From Janthinobacterium saanense (GTDB lineage: Bacteria > Pseudomonadota > Gammaproteobacteria > Burkholderiales > Burkholderiaceae_D), in the NCBI RefSeq assembly GCF_014200675.1, contig NZ_JACHCI010000031.1:1-52115 (forward strand): a stretch of DNA of 52,115 nucleotides. The letters run 5' to 3'. Every line of letters starts with the position of its first letter. The stretch's first letter is position 1. The translations under genes were made by a program, and so were the position numbers. This document shows, one piece after another, positions 6,822 to 14,497 of this stretch. A model generated the notes under the pieces. The model did not search any database. It was not told where the DNA came from and saw nothing but the letters and a program-made list of their open reading frames with translations.

Positions 6822-7797
6822 GGTAGTTGATAATTATGGCTGGGCCAAACGGGCTGCCTTAACTGCAGATGCTCATAATGCTGATCAAGCTGAAGTCGAA
6901 GCTATCAAGCAGACGATTGTTGCAACTGCAATATCAATGTATGACGAACGATTGGCTGAGGAGTTGGAGCCAGAAGGAAATAACCTCACCCGCATTGATG
7001 AACAGATGCTTGCTGACGTAGAGTTAGATTCTTTATCCGGTCGAATTATAGAAGAGATTCAACGGCGCGTGGAGTTATTAGGAGAGAATTATCCATTTAC
7101 TTTGATAGACGGAAGTTTAGAGTATACCCCTAGCAAAACGGGTGTTTATGAATTCTGTTTGGCCGTGAGTACCGCTCCGAATTTAACTACTGGAAATTTT
7201 GTTGAGCTCGCCCGATATTTCGAAATACTTGCTGGAGATGTTGTTTGTCATTACATGGGCGTAGGTTCAAAATTTATTCGATCCGGTGCACCTGCATACC
7301 CGCAAGAGGCTTTAATTCGGACATTTAAGGGAGCAATTGATCACCTTCACAGTGAAACTGGCGAGTGGTGTTGGTCGCCGAGTGATGAGGCGGAAGCTGA
7401 TTTGGCAGCGATAAAAGATGAAGGCATGGATTTTGTGGTATGGAAATCATTGGATCGCAGAAAGGGACGCTTGTTTGTTCTTGGTCAATGTGCGTGCGGT
7501 CGCACAGACTGGCATCAAAAAACAGATGATTTGAACTTGAGCCGTATTAAACGTTGGGTAAGGGAACTACCTCCGGTGCAGCCAATTAGAGCGTTCGCAA
7601 CACCGCACAATGTTACTGCGACACTTGTATTTGGTACACTCTCCACTTATGCCGGTTTGTCGTTTGATCGTATTCGCCTTACGGCCGTTGCTAATTCGCC
7701 GATGAATAGAGATCATTTTTCAGTAAAACATGCACCTACGCTACTGAGGTTGACTCAGTTAGTAATCGCTGAGGCACGACTAGCGGAGGTCGCTTAA
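6814..7797 (+). CDS. Unrecognised protein with nuclease-like D...QCACG motif
   Basis: A 327-residue protein whose ATG at 6814 overlaps the ParB-like stop, showing operon coupling. I do not recognise a named family. Residues 1-150 look helical (DEQMLADVELDSLSGRIIEEI). The central part holds GMDFVVWKSLDRRKGRL followed by FVLGQCACGRTDWHQK, near residues 207-240. An Asp followed at about 15-20 residues by a strand ending in a polar x-x motif is the layout of PD-(D/E)XK nucleases, so a diverged restriction-endonuclease-like fold is possible. The two Cys could instead bind metal. A final segment is rich in small residues and ends AEARLAEVA. Context beside a methyltransferase suggests the effector half of a modification-dependent system. 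This is inference. Confidence 0.6.
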   Translation: MSEVVDNYGWAKRAALTADAHNADQAEVEAIKQTIVATAISMYDERLAEELEPEGNNLTRIDEQMLADVELDSLSGRIIEEIQRRVELLGENYPFTLIDGSLEYTPSKTGVYEFCLAVSTAPNLTTGNFVELARYFEILAGDVVCHYMGVGSKFIRSGAPAYPQEALIRTFKGAIDHLHSETGEWCWSPSDEAEADLAAIKDEGMDFVVWKSLDRRKGRLFVLGQCACGRTDWHQKTDDLNLSRIKRWVRELPPVQPIRAFATPHNVTATLVFGTLSTYAGLSFDRIRLTAVANSPMNRDHFSVKHAPTLLRLTQLVIAEARLAEVA

Positions 7798-7906
7798 TTA
7801 CGCAAGCGGGATTTCAACTCTATGGGCCCAGCATACTAAGGAATTTGTATGCTGGGCAGATGAAAAGCGCGAATCGATAATTGGAAGCGTGGGCAGGGCC
7901 AGTTCT

Positions 7907-8189
7907 GCCATTCGGACACGGGCTGAGCATTAGATGGCGTTTTTAGGAAAATTAGCCCGCGCCCTAAAACCTAGTCAGAAGAATCGGAGGGGGTTGCGCT
8001 TGCAAGCGCAACCCGGTTTTGCGGCGGCGAGCTGTGCTCGCCGAAGTCCCGCAAAACCCCCGCGCCCGTACCGGACGCGGATTGGATGCCCGACTGTTTC
8101 GTCGTTGAATAAAAAAGTAAGGGCCCCGTCGCTTGCGCTCGAGGGCCCTTACTTTTTTATTCAGTGGTGGAGACGGCGGGAATCGAACC
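7907..8189. repeat. Right copy of 282-bp hairpin-rich direct repeat, running into ssrA
   Basis: Second copy of the block at 4048-4329, with the same order of hairpins: a perfect 24-bp palindrome at 7991-8014, the nested hairpin to about 8058, the small GC hairpin, the terminator hairpin (8118-8160) and the 25-bp ssrA end (8165-8189). Here the ssrA end continues into the complete tmRNA gene. The gene-free stretch 7798-8164 contains only this block plus about 110 unassigned bases after the operon. Confidence 0.85.
8118..8160 (-). terminator. ssrA intrinsic terminator
   Basis: On the minus strand, directly after the tmRNA CCA end, a hairpin with arms GTAAGGGCCC (read on plus) and GGGCCCTTAC encloses a GC-rich loop and is followed by ACTTTTTTATTC, a clear T tract. 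In the left copy (4249-4299) both arms have changed together to ATAAAGG and CCTTTAT, so pairing is kept. Confidence 0.8.
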
Positions 8190-8525
8190 CGCGTCCGCAA
8201 GCACTCTACAGACAGTTCTACATACTTAGCACTATCATTTAATTTAACCGGTATGGCACGGATGTGCACGTTACATACAAGCGAGTCACCTATTATTTAG
8301 TCGAATGCTAAGTAACCCAGCATCAGACGAGTCCCTGTAAATGACTCCAGAGCTTTTGACGGCCCACCCCAGGGACGAGGTGTTCTAGAGCTAACAGCGA
8401 TTAAGCTGCCAGTGCGTACGAGTTATCGTTTGCAGTTAAGTTTTTTCTGGGTGTATTTACGAGGTAACCAGCCCTCGGTATGCCCTGCGCTGCTTTGCAA
8501 CCCACGTCGAAACCAGGTCGTCCCC
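8165..8525 (-). ncRNA. ssrA: Transfer-messenger RNA (tmRNA)
   Basis: A 361-nt tmRNA. The 5' end GGGGACGACCTGGTTTCGAC (from 8525) shows the conserved TGGTTTCGACGTGGG block. The 3' end has the T arm GGTTCGATTCC and acceptor CGTCTCCACCA with encoded CCA at 8165. The acceptor strands GGGGACG and CGTCTCC pair, with one G-U. The messenger part encodes the tag ANDNSYALAA followed by TAA at 8433-8401. tmRNA with SmpB rescues stalled ribosomes and tags the incomplete protein for proteolysis. It is a single-piece gene, and its 3' terminus is the attachment site of the island to the left. Confidence 0.97.
8401..8433 (-). other. tmRNA proteolysis tag reading frame
   Basis: The resume codon GCA at 8433-8431 opens a ten-codon frame, ANDNSYALAA, closed by TAA at 8403-8401. 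The ALAA end is the expected ClpXP/ClpAP degradation signal. Confidence 0.95.
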
Positions 8526-8536
8526 ACAGAACCTTC

Positions 8537-8542
8537 ATTGTA
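8537..8542 (-). promoter_or_regulatory. Probable ssrA promoter -10 box
   Basis: On the minus strand TACAAT lies 11 bases upstream of the mature tmRNA 5' end. A clear -35 box at standard spacing is not obvious. The mature 5' end is normally produced by RNase P, so the transcription start may lie slightly upstream of it. Confidence 0.45.
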
Positions 8543-8615
8543 GCGCAATCTTCACACTCTTGCATGATGCATTCAAGGTAATCATGGATAGAAACCCGAA
8601 TCGATTGAGCTAGAC

Positions 8616-8660
8616 GAATCGGAGAGGCCTGTGCCGATAGGCACAAGCCAGTTTTGCGGC
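8616..8660. repeat. Third, diverged copy of the palindromic motif near ssrA
   Basis: GAATCGGAGAGG is followed by a 10-bp hairpin (GGCCTGTGCC/GGCACAAGCC, one mismatch) and then CAGTTTTGCGGC. The same flanks surround the perfect palindromes at 4133-4156 and 7991-8014, although the stem sequence differs. This pattern of conserved flanks with a variable stem suggests a mobile or structural repeat family. Confidence 0.5.
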
Positions 8661-8739
8661 AACCTGAAGAGCAGCGCTTGTTCCCAAGACTGAGACATTG
8701 CAAGTAGGGAATTCTTACTTCTAGCCCCGAAAGCAGATT

Positions 8740-8756
8740 CTGGGGTCAGACCCCAG
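8740..8756. repeat. GGGGTC palindrome, copy 1
   Basis: CTGGGGTCAGACCCCAG is a 17-bp palindrome between gph and ssrA. Related elements occur at 17368-17394 and 20858-20884. It may act as a simple transcription stop or be a dispersed repeat. Confidence 0.6.
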
Positions 8757-8817
8757 CTTTCAGTTGCTGGCTAGAATAGAGGTTCTGGCGAGCATCAGTC
8801 GATAAAAAGCCCGTCTA

Positions 8818-9522
8818 TCAAGCCGCCAGCTGCCTTTCCTGCTCTGCCTTCACCACGCCTTGTACCAGTTCCAGCAACGCCAATGGCGTATCGAGCAGGT
8901 GGTCGGCCTGCCAGTGTTGCGGCTCGATCGGGCCGCAGTAGCCCCAGGCGCAGGCGATGGTGCGCATGCCGGCGGCGCGGCCGGCCTGGATGTCGCGCAG
9001 GTCGTCGCCGACGTACCAGCAGGTTTCCGGCGCCAGGTCCAGGCGGCGGGCCGCTTCCAGCAGGGGGGCGGGGTGGGGTTTCGGGTGCGGCATGGTGTCG
9101 CCGGAGATCACGCAGCCGGCCGCGCCCAGGCCGATCGGGCCGACCAGTTTATCCGTGAAGCGGGCGGCCTTGTTGGTGACCACGCCCCAGGCCAGGCCCA
9201 GGGCGCTCAAACCTTCCAAGAGGGCAGGGATACCGTCAAATAAACGGCTTTCCACTGCCAGCGCGGCTTCGTAGTTGCTCAGGAAACCGTCTTTCAGGGC
9301 TTCGTAGCCGCTTTCGCCGGGTTGGACGCCATACGACGCGCCTATCATGCCGCGCGCGCCGGCCGAGGCGGTGGGGCGCAGGATGTCGTAGGGGGTGGGC
9401 GCCAGGCCGTCGCGGGCGCGCAGGCGGTTGATGGCCGCTGCCAGGTCGGGCGCGGTGTCGGCCAGGGTGCCGTCGAGGTCGAACAGGATGGCGCGCGGCG
9501 CTGGCAAGTGGTTTGTGGTCAT
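8818..9522 (-). CDS. gph: Phosphoglycolate phosphatase (HAD family)
   Basis: This 234-residue HAD-superfamily hydrolase has the nucleophile motif DLDGTLADT (Asp15, Asp17), an alpha-helical cap containing SAGARGMIGASYG, motif II VTNKAA (about 116-121), motif III HPKPHP (about 146-151) and motif IV YVGDDLRDIQAG (about 166-177). It dephosphorylates 2-phosphoglycolate formed by DNA repair or oxygenation reactions. It lies 66 bases downstream of ubiG on the same strand. The ubiG-gph pair is common in Burkholderiales and supports Gph over other HAD phosphatases, but substrate range is broad in this family. Confidence 0.85.
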   Translation of the reverse strand: MTTNHLPAPRAILFDLDGTLADTAPDLAAAINRLRARDGLAPTPYDILRPTASAGARGMIGASYGVQPGESGYEALKDGFLSNYEAALAVESRLFDGIPALLEGLSALGLAWGVVTNKAARFTDKLVGPIGLGAAGCVISGDTMPHPKPHPAPLLEAARRLDLAPETCWYVGDDLRDIQAGRAAGMRTIACAWGYCGPIEPQHWQADHLLDTPLALLELVQGVVKAEQERQLAA

Positions 9523-9588
9523 GGCGGTCGTGTGGCTGGATCAGGATGAAAAAATGGCGGCCGTAGCCGCCTTGGGTGGTCTTGCCGC

Positions 9589-10284
9589 CTAGGCTGGCCG
9601 GGTGCAGGCCACCAGATAATTGACGCTGGTGTCGTTATTAAGTGAGTAAATCTTGGTTAATGGATTGTAGCCCATGCCACGCATGCTGTTGACGTCCAGG
9701 CCGGCGCTGCGGGCAAATTGCGACAGCTCGGCCGGGGTGATGAATTTGTCGTAGTCATGCGTGCCTTTTGGCAGCAAGCGCAACACATATTCGGCGCCCA
9801 GGATGGCGAACAGATAGGCTTTGGCGTTGCGGTTCAGGGTCGACATGAAAATGTGGCCACCCGGCTTGACCAGCGTGGCGCAGGCCTTGACGATGGCGGC
9901 CGGGTCGGGCACGTGTTCCAGCATTTCCATGCAGGTGACGACGTCGTACTGGCCCGCTTCGGCTTCGGCCATGGCTTCGGCGGCGATCAGCTTGTAGCGT
10001 ACCTTGGCGCCCGATTCCAGGCTGTGCAGGTCGGCTACCTTCAGAGCCTTTTCGGACAGGTCGATGCCCGTCACGTCGGCGCCTTTGCGGGCCATCGATT
10101 CGGCCAGGATGCCGCCGCCGCAGCCGATGTCGATCACGCGCTTGCCGGCCAGCGGCACTTTTGCGTTGATCCATTCCAGGCGCAGGGGGTTAATTTCGTG
10201 CAGGGGACGAAACTCGGAAGTGGGGTCCCACCAGCGGTGGGCCAGCTCACTGAATTTTTGGATTTCAAGAGGGTCGGCGTTCAT
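9589..10284 (-). CDS. ubiG: Ubiquinone biosynthesis O-methyltransferase
   Basis: A 231-residue class I SAM methyltransferase. It starts MNADPLEIQKFSELAHRWWD, with the FSELAHRWWDP signature of UbiG, followed by the SAM loop VIDIGCGGGILAESMA (about 50-65), the acidic GIDLSE motif and the post-motif VTCMEMLEHVPDP (about 112-124). Near the C terminus MRGMGYNPLTKIYSLNNDTSVNYLV is typical. UbiG performs both O-methylation steps on the ubiquinone ring at the inner membrane. It is the first gene of a likely two-gene unit with gph. Upstream lies the terminator of the OmpA-like gene. Confidence 0.95.
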   Translation of the reverse strand: MNADPLEIQKFSELAHRWWDPTSEFRPLHEINPLRLEWINAKVPLAGKRVIDIGCGGGILAESMARKGADVTGIDLSEKALKVADLHSLESGAKVRYKLIAAEAMAEAEAGQYDVVTCMEMLEHVPDPAAIVKACATLVKPGGHIFMSTLNRNAKAYLFAILGAEYVLRLLPKGTHDYDKFITPAELSQFARSAGLDVNSMRGMGYNPLTKIYSLNNDTSVNYLVACTRPA

Positions 10285-10327
10285 AGCTGGAATGATAGCG
10301 GCAATTTCACTATCGGGCAGCCACGGA

Positions 10328-10362
10328 CGAAAAAAAACCCCGCCGTAGCGAGGTTTTTATCA
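10328..10362 (-). terminator. Terminator downstream of OmpA-like gene
   Basis: On the minus strand, arms AAACCTCGC and GCGGGGTTT (one G-T pair) enclose a short loop and are followed by TTTTTT. It separates the OmpA-like transcript from ubiG. Confidence 0.75.
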
Positions 10363-10408
10363 GCTGCGCCTGACTTGCTGCTGCCGTCAGGCGCGGGCTG
10401 GGTAGTGA

Positions 10409-11125
10409 TTACTTGTTGCGGGTACCAACAACTTCGATTTCCACGCGACGGTTTTTCGCACGACCTTCGGCAGTTTTGTTATCAGCAACAGGTTGTTTTT
10501 TGCCTTTGCCTTCGGTGTACACGCGGTTGCTTTCAACGCCTTTGGTGATCAGGTAGGCTTTGACAGCATCAGCACGACGTACCGACAGTTTTTGGTTGTA
10601 AGCATCGGTGCCGACGGAGTCGGTGTGACCTACAGCGATGATGACTTCCAGGTTGATGCCGCCCAGTTGAGCTGTCAGCTCGTCCAGTTTGGCTTTGCCT
10701 TCTGGCTTCAGCGTGGCTTTGTCGAAATCGAAGAATGCATCAGCAGCGAAGCTGACTTTTTCCGAGGTAGGAGCAACTGGTACTGGCACAACGACTGGCG
10801 CTGGTGCTGGAGCAGGAGCTGGTGCTGCTGGCGGTGGTGGCGGAGCCACGCACTTGCCGTTTTGCAGTGTTTCTGGTTCTACGCACAGTGGAACGTCGCA
10901 GCCTGGCACCGCATCAGCTGGTGTCCAGTAGCCGGTACGCCAGCACAGACCGAATGGATCACGCACGATTACGCCGCGAGCATCTTGCACATAGGCGCTT
11001 TTTGGGCTAGGTGCTTTCAGATCGGTGGTCACTGGCGCGAACGGTGGCGAGGTTGGGGTTTGAGCCGAAGCCGAGCCGGAGATCACTGCGGTTGCAGCGA
11101 AAAACAGCGTTACAAATTTATTCAT
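10409..11125 (-). CDS. OmpA-family outer membrane protein, no barrel
   Basis: This 238-residue precursor uses ATG 11125, preceded by GAAAGGAAAG and opening the signal peptide MNKFVTLFFAATAVISGSASA. The mature N-terminal region holds FGLCWRTGYWTPADAVPGC and VPLCVEPETL, with four Cys, but is too short for an eight-strand barrel. A Pro/Ala linker (PPPPPAAPAPAPAP) leads to the OmpA C-terminal peptidoglycan-binding domain: FFDFDKATLKPEGKAKLDEL, then VGHTDSVGTDAYNQKLSVRR and AEGRAKNRRVEI. Betaproteobacteria often encode such short OmpA-like proteins as abundant envelope tethers. TGATAAAAT about 70 bases upstream could be its -10 region. The gene is monocistronic, closed by the terminator at 10328-10362. 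Confidence 0.9.
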   Translation of the reverse strand: MNKFVTLFFAATAVISGSASAQTPTSPPFAPVTTDLKAPSPKSAYVQDARGVIVRDPFGLCWRTGYWTPADAVPGCDVPLCVEPETLQNGKCVAPPPPPAAPAPAPAPAPVVVPVPVAPTSEKVSFAADAFFDFDKATLKPEGKAKLDELTAQLGGINLEVIIAVGHTDSVGTDAYNQKLSVRRADAVKAYLITKGVESNRVYTEGKGKKQPVADNKTAEGRAKNRRVEIEVVGTRNK

Positions 11126-11684
11126 TCTTCTTTCCTTTCGGGGGGTAATATCCGCAGCACAACACTGCGCTACTGGTGCTACGTGCCGAGATTTTATCAT
11201 GTAGACCACATGCGCTCGTTTCGGATTGCGAAACTAGCAATTAACTTCCCAGTTATTTTGCCACACGCACAGGGGGTGCACGACCGTGGTTAAATCAAAG
11301 CTTCCCGGATTTTAGACCGCCCGTTGTTTCTGCGCAACGAAAATGCCCGATTATGAAGCGCTTGTAACATTTGATTACTTTTTGTGCCTGTTTTATGGGC
11401 AGAGGGCTTGAACTCGTGTTGCTATTGTGCATTAGTGTGTCCTCTTGACAAGCCCGGCCGCACAGCCTTGATGCAAATTGTTAATTTTTGCTGACCTGGC
11501 AATTTGTACTGATCGCAGGGCGCGCATGCTAAAATCGTGCGCTTGACTGTCACGGATGGGCACCAGGCCACGCCAGCAGCGCGCGGCACGGGGTCCACGA
11601 CCACAGCCGCCTAGGATATGCAGTATTGCTCATACATTGCGTAACAGATAAGTTAACCACAGCCTGAGATCAGTCGAACCGCCA
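11126..11684. other. Divergent intergenic region between ompA-like gene and gyrA
   Basis: A 559-bp gap without a supported gene. It should carry the promoters of both flanking genes. On the plus strand an extended -10 box TGCTAAAAT (11527-11535) lies 150 bases upstream of gyrA, and TTGACA occurs at 11445-11450. A short frame at 11422-11604 on the minus strand shows no family features and is dismissed. Confidence 0.5.
11527..11535 (+). promoter_or_regulatory. Possible gyrA extended -10 promoter
   Basis: TGCTAAAAT matches an extended -10 (TG-N-TANNNT). No strong -35 hexamer sits at the ideal distance. A long leader of about 140 bases to the gyrA start would follow. Confidence 0.35.
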
Positions 11685-14369
11685 ATGGATCAATTCGCAA
11701 AAGAAACAATTCCTATTTCCCTCGAAGAAGAGATGCGCAAGAGCTACCTCGATTACGCCATGAGCGTGATCGTCGGCCGGGCCTTGCCGGATGCACGTGA
11801 TGGCTTGAAGCCGGTGCACCGCCGCGTCCTGTTCTCGATGCACGAGTCGAACTACGTGTGGAACCGTCCTTACGTCAAGTGCGCCCGCGTGGTCGGCGAT
11901 ACCATGGGTAAATACCACCCGCACGGCGACGCGTCGATCTACGACACCCTCGTGCGCATGGCGCAGGACTTCTCGCTGCGCTACACGCTCGTCGATGGCC
12001 AGGGCAACTTCGGCTCCGTCGATGGCGATGCCGCCGCGGCGATGCGTTACACCGAGTGCCGCCTGGACAAGATTGCCAGCGAACTGCTGGCCGACATCGA
12101 TAAAGACACCGTCGATTTCGTGCCCAACTACGATGGCAAGGAAAAAGAACCGACGGTACTGCCGACGCGTATTCCCAACCTGCTGATCAACGGTTCCTCC
12201 GGTATCGCGGTCGGCATGGCGACCAATATCCCGCCGCACAACATCACCGAAGTGATCAACGGCGCGCTGCACGTGCTGCGCAACCCGGAATGCACGATCG
12301 ATGAATTGATCGAGCTGATTCCTGCGCCGGACTTCCCGACCGCCGGCATTATCTACGGCGTATCGGGCGTGCGCGATGGTTACCGCACTGGCCGTGGCCG
12401 TGTGGTGATGCGCGCCAAGACGCACTTTGAAGAGTACGGCAAGGACGGCGGCCGCATCGCCATCATCGTCGACGAGCTGCCCTTCCAGGTCAACAAGAAG
12501 TCCCTGCTGGAACGCATCGCCGAAAACGTGCGCGACAAAAAGCTGGAAGGCATTTCCGACATCCGCGACGAGTCCGACAAATCGGGCATGCGCGTGGTGA
12601 TCGAGCTCAAACGCGGCGAAGTGCCGGAAGTGGTGCTGAACAATCTGTACAAGCAGACCCAGTTGCAAGACACCTTCGGCATGAATATGGTGGCCCTGGT
12701 CGATGGCCAGCCGCGTTTGCTGAACCTGAAGCAGATGCTGCAATGCTTCCTGTCGCATCGCCGCGAAGTGGTCACGCGCCGCACCGTGTTCGAACTGCGC
12801 AAGGCGCGCGAACGCGGCCACGTGCTCGAAGGCCTGGCCGTTGCCCTGGCCAATATCGATGACTTCATCGCCATCATCAAGGCGGCGCCGACGCCGCCGA
12901 TCGCCAAGGGCGAACTGATGGCGCGCGCCTGGGATTCGTCCGTGGTGCGCGAAATGCTGGCACGTACCGGCGACGGCAATACGCCAGGCGGCATCGACGC
13001 CTACCGTCCGGAAAGCCTGCCCAAGCACTACGGCATGCAGTCCGATGGCCTATATAAACTGTCCGACGACCAGGCGCAAGAGATCTTGCAAATGCGTTTG
13101 CAACGCCTGACCGGTCTGGAACAGGACAAGATCGTCAACGAGTACAAGGAAGTGATGGAACATATCGCCGACTTGCTCGACATCCTGGCCAAGCCGGAAC
13201 GCGTGACCGTCATCATTACCGATGAAATGACGCTGGCGATGAACGAATACGGCGCCGGCAAGAAGGACGTACGCCGCTCGCAGATCGAACTGAACGCCAC
13301 CGACCTCGAAACGGAAGACCTGATCACGCCGCAAGACATGGTGGTGACCCTGTCGCACACCGGCTACATGAAGGCGCAGCCGATCAGCGAATACCGCGCG
13401 CAAAAACGCGGCGGCCGCGGCAAGCAGGCGATGGCGACCAAAGAGGAAGACTGGATCGACCAGCTGTTCATCGCCAATACGCACGACTACATCCTGTGCT
13501 TCTCGGATCGTGGCCGCATGTACTGGCTGAAAGTGTGGGAAGTGCCGCAAGGCTCGCGCAATTCGCGCGGCAAGCCTATCGTCAATATGTTCCCGCTGCA
13601 GGACAACGAAAAGATCACCGTGATCCTGCCGCTGTCGGGCGAGAACCGCACCTTCCCGGAAGACCATTACGTGTTCATGTCGACCAGCCTCGGCACCGTG
13701 AAGAAAACGCCGCTGAAGGACTTCAGCAACCCACGCAAGGCCGGCATCATCGCGGTCGACCTGGACGATGGCGACTTCCTGATCGGCGCTGCGCTGACCG
13801 ATGGCAAGCACGACGTGATGCTGTTCTCCGATTCGGGCAAGGCAGTGCGCTTCGACGAAAACGATGTGCGTCCGATGGGCCGTACGGCGCGCGGCGTGCG
13901 CGGCATGAATCTGGAAGAAGGCCAGCACGTGATCGCGCTGCTGGTGGCCGAGAACGAGCAGCAGTCGGTGCTGACGGCCACTGAAAACGGTTACGGCAAG
14001 CGTACGCCTATCCTTGAGTACACGCGCCATGGCCGTGGCACGAAAGGCATGATCGCCATCCAGACCAGCGAGCGCAACGGTAAAGTGGTTGCCGCGACCC
14101 TGGTCAATACCAGCGATGAAATCATGCTGATCACCACCGGCGGCGTGCTGATCCGTACCCGCGTGTCGGAAATCCGCGAAATGGGCCGTGCCACGCAAGG
14201 CGTGACCCTGATCGCCGTGGAAGACGGCACCAAGCTGTCGGGTCTGCAGCGTGTGGTGGAAACCGATATCGACGAAGTCGAACTGACGACGGAGGCGGCC
14301 AGTGCAGCGGTGGCTGAACCGGTGCCGGCCGATCCCGTCGACCCTGTCGACCCGGCCCAGCCGGAGTAA
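11685..14369 (+). CDS. gyrA: DNA gyrase subunit A
   Basis: This 894-residue subunit begins MDQFAKETIPISLEEEMRKS. Residues 30-500 form the breakage-reunion core, with the catalytic Tyr122 in AAMRYTE. The GyrA box appears as QKRGGRGK near residue 570, and the C-terminal half has the repeated blades of the DNA-wrapping propeller. The extreme C terminus is acidic and Pro-rich (PVPADPVDPVDPAQ). Numbering equals E. coli GyrA through the quinolone region, where residues 80-87 read HGDASIYD, so position 83 is Ala instead of Ser. GyrA with GyrB introduces negative supercoils. It leads the serC-pheA-hisC-tyrA-aroA cluster, as in many Burkholderiales. Confidence 0.98.
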   Translation: MDQFAKETIPISLEEEMRKSYLDYAMSVIVGRALPDARDGLKPVHRRVLFSMHESNYVWNRPYVKCARVVGDTMGKYHPHGDASIYDTLVRMAQDFSLRYTLVDGQGNFGSVDGDAAAAMRYTECRLDKIASELLADIDKDTVDFVPNYDGKEKEPTVLPTRIPNLLINGSSGIAVGMATNIPPHNITEVINGALHVLRNPECTIDELIELIPAPDFPTAGIIYGVSGVRDGYRTGRGRVVMRAKTHFEEYGKDGGRIAIIVDELPFQVNKKSLLERIAENVRDKKLEGISDIRDESDKSGMRVVIELKRGEVPEVVLNNLYKQTQLQDTFGMNMVALVDGQPRLLNLKQMLQCFLSHRREVVTRRTVFELRKARERGHVLEGLAVALANIDDFIAIIKAAPTPPIAKGELMARAWDSSVVREMLARTGDGNTPGGIDAYRPESLPKHYGMQSDGLYKLSDDQAQEILQMRLQRLTGLEQDKIVNEYKEVMEHIADLLDILAKPERVTVIITDEMTLAMNEYGAGKKDVRRSQIELNATDLETEDLITPQDMVVTLSHTGYMKAQPISEYRAQKRGGRGKQAMATKEEDWIDQLFIANTHDYILCFSDRGRMYWLKVWEVPQGSRNSRGKPIVNMFPLQDNEKITVILPLSGENRTFPEDHYVFMSTSLGTVKKTPLKDFSNPRKAGIIAVDLDDGDFLIGAALTDGKHDVMLFSDSGKAVRFDENDVRPMGRTARGVRGMNLEEGQHVIALLVAENEQQSVLTATENGYGKRTPILEYTRHGRGTKGMIAIQTSERNGKVVAATLVNTSDEIMLITTGGVLIRTRVSEIREMGRATQGVTLIAVEDGTKLSGLQRVVETDIDEVELTTEAASAAVAEPVPADPVDPVDPAQPE

Positions 14370-14373
14370 GATC

Positions 14374-14399
14374 ATTGGGGCTCTTTCGGGAGCCCCAAT
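14374..14399 (+). terminator. Hairpin after gyrA
   Basis: ATTGGGGCTC and GAGCCCCAAT form a 10-bp stem with a TTTCGG loop five bases after the gyrA stop. No T tract follows, so it may attenuate or stabilise the transcript end and not fully terminate. Confidence 0.5.
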
Positions 14400-14497
14400 T
14401 GCTGTTGGCGCGCCGTTTATGGCGCGCGCCATATGGCAGGCACGCCCAGCAGCCCTCATTCGGCTTCCCGTGCCTGTCCATGTCTTGAAAGCCCTGC

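Noticed and set aside
7934..8269. Short frames on both strands inside the right repeat block
   Set aside because: They are created by the hairpins and ssrA sequence, have equivalents in the left copy with different stops, and show no protein features.
11670..13028. Long minus-strand reading frame antisense to gyrA
   Set aside because: It is His- and Ala-rich with no family features, and gyrA on the other strand is certain. It is a high-GC codon shadow.
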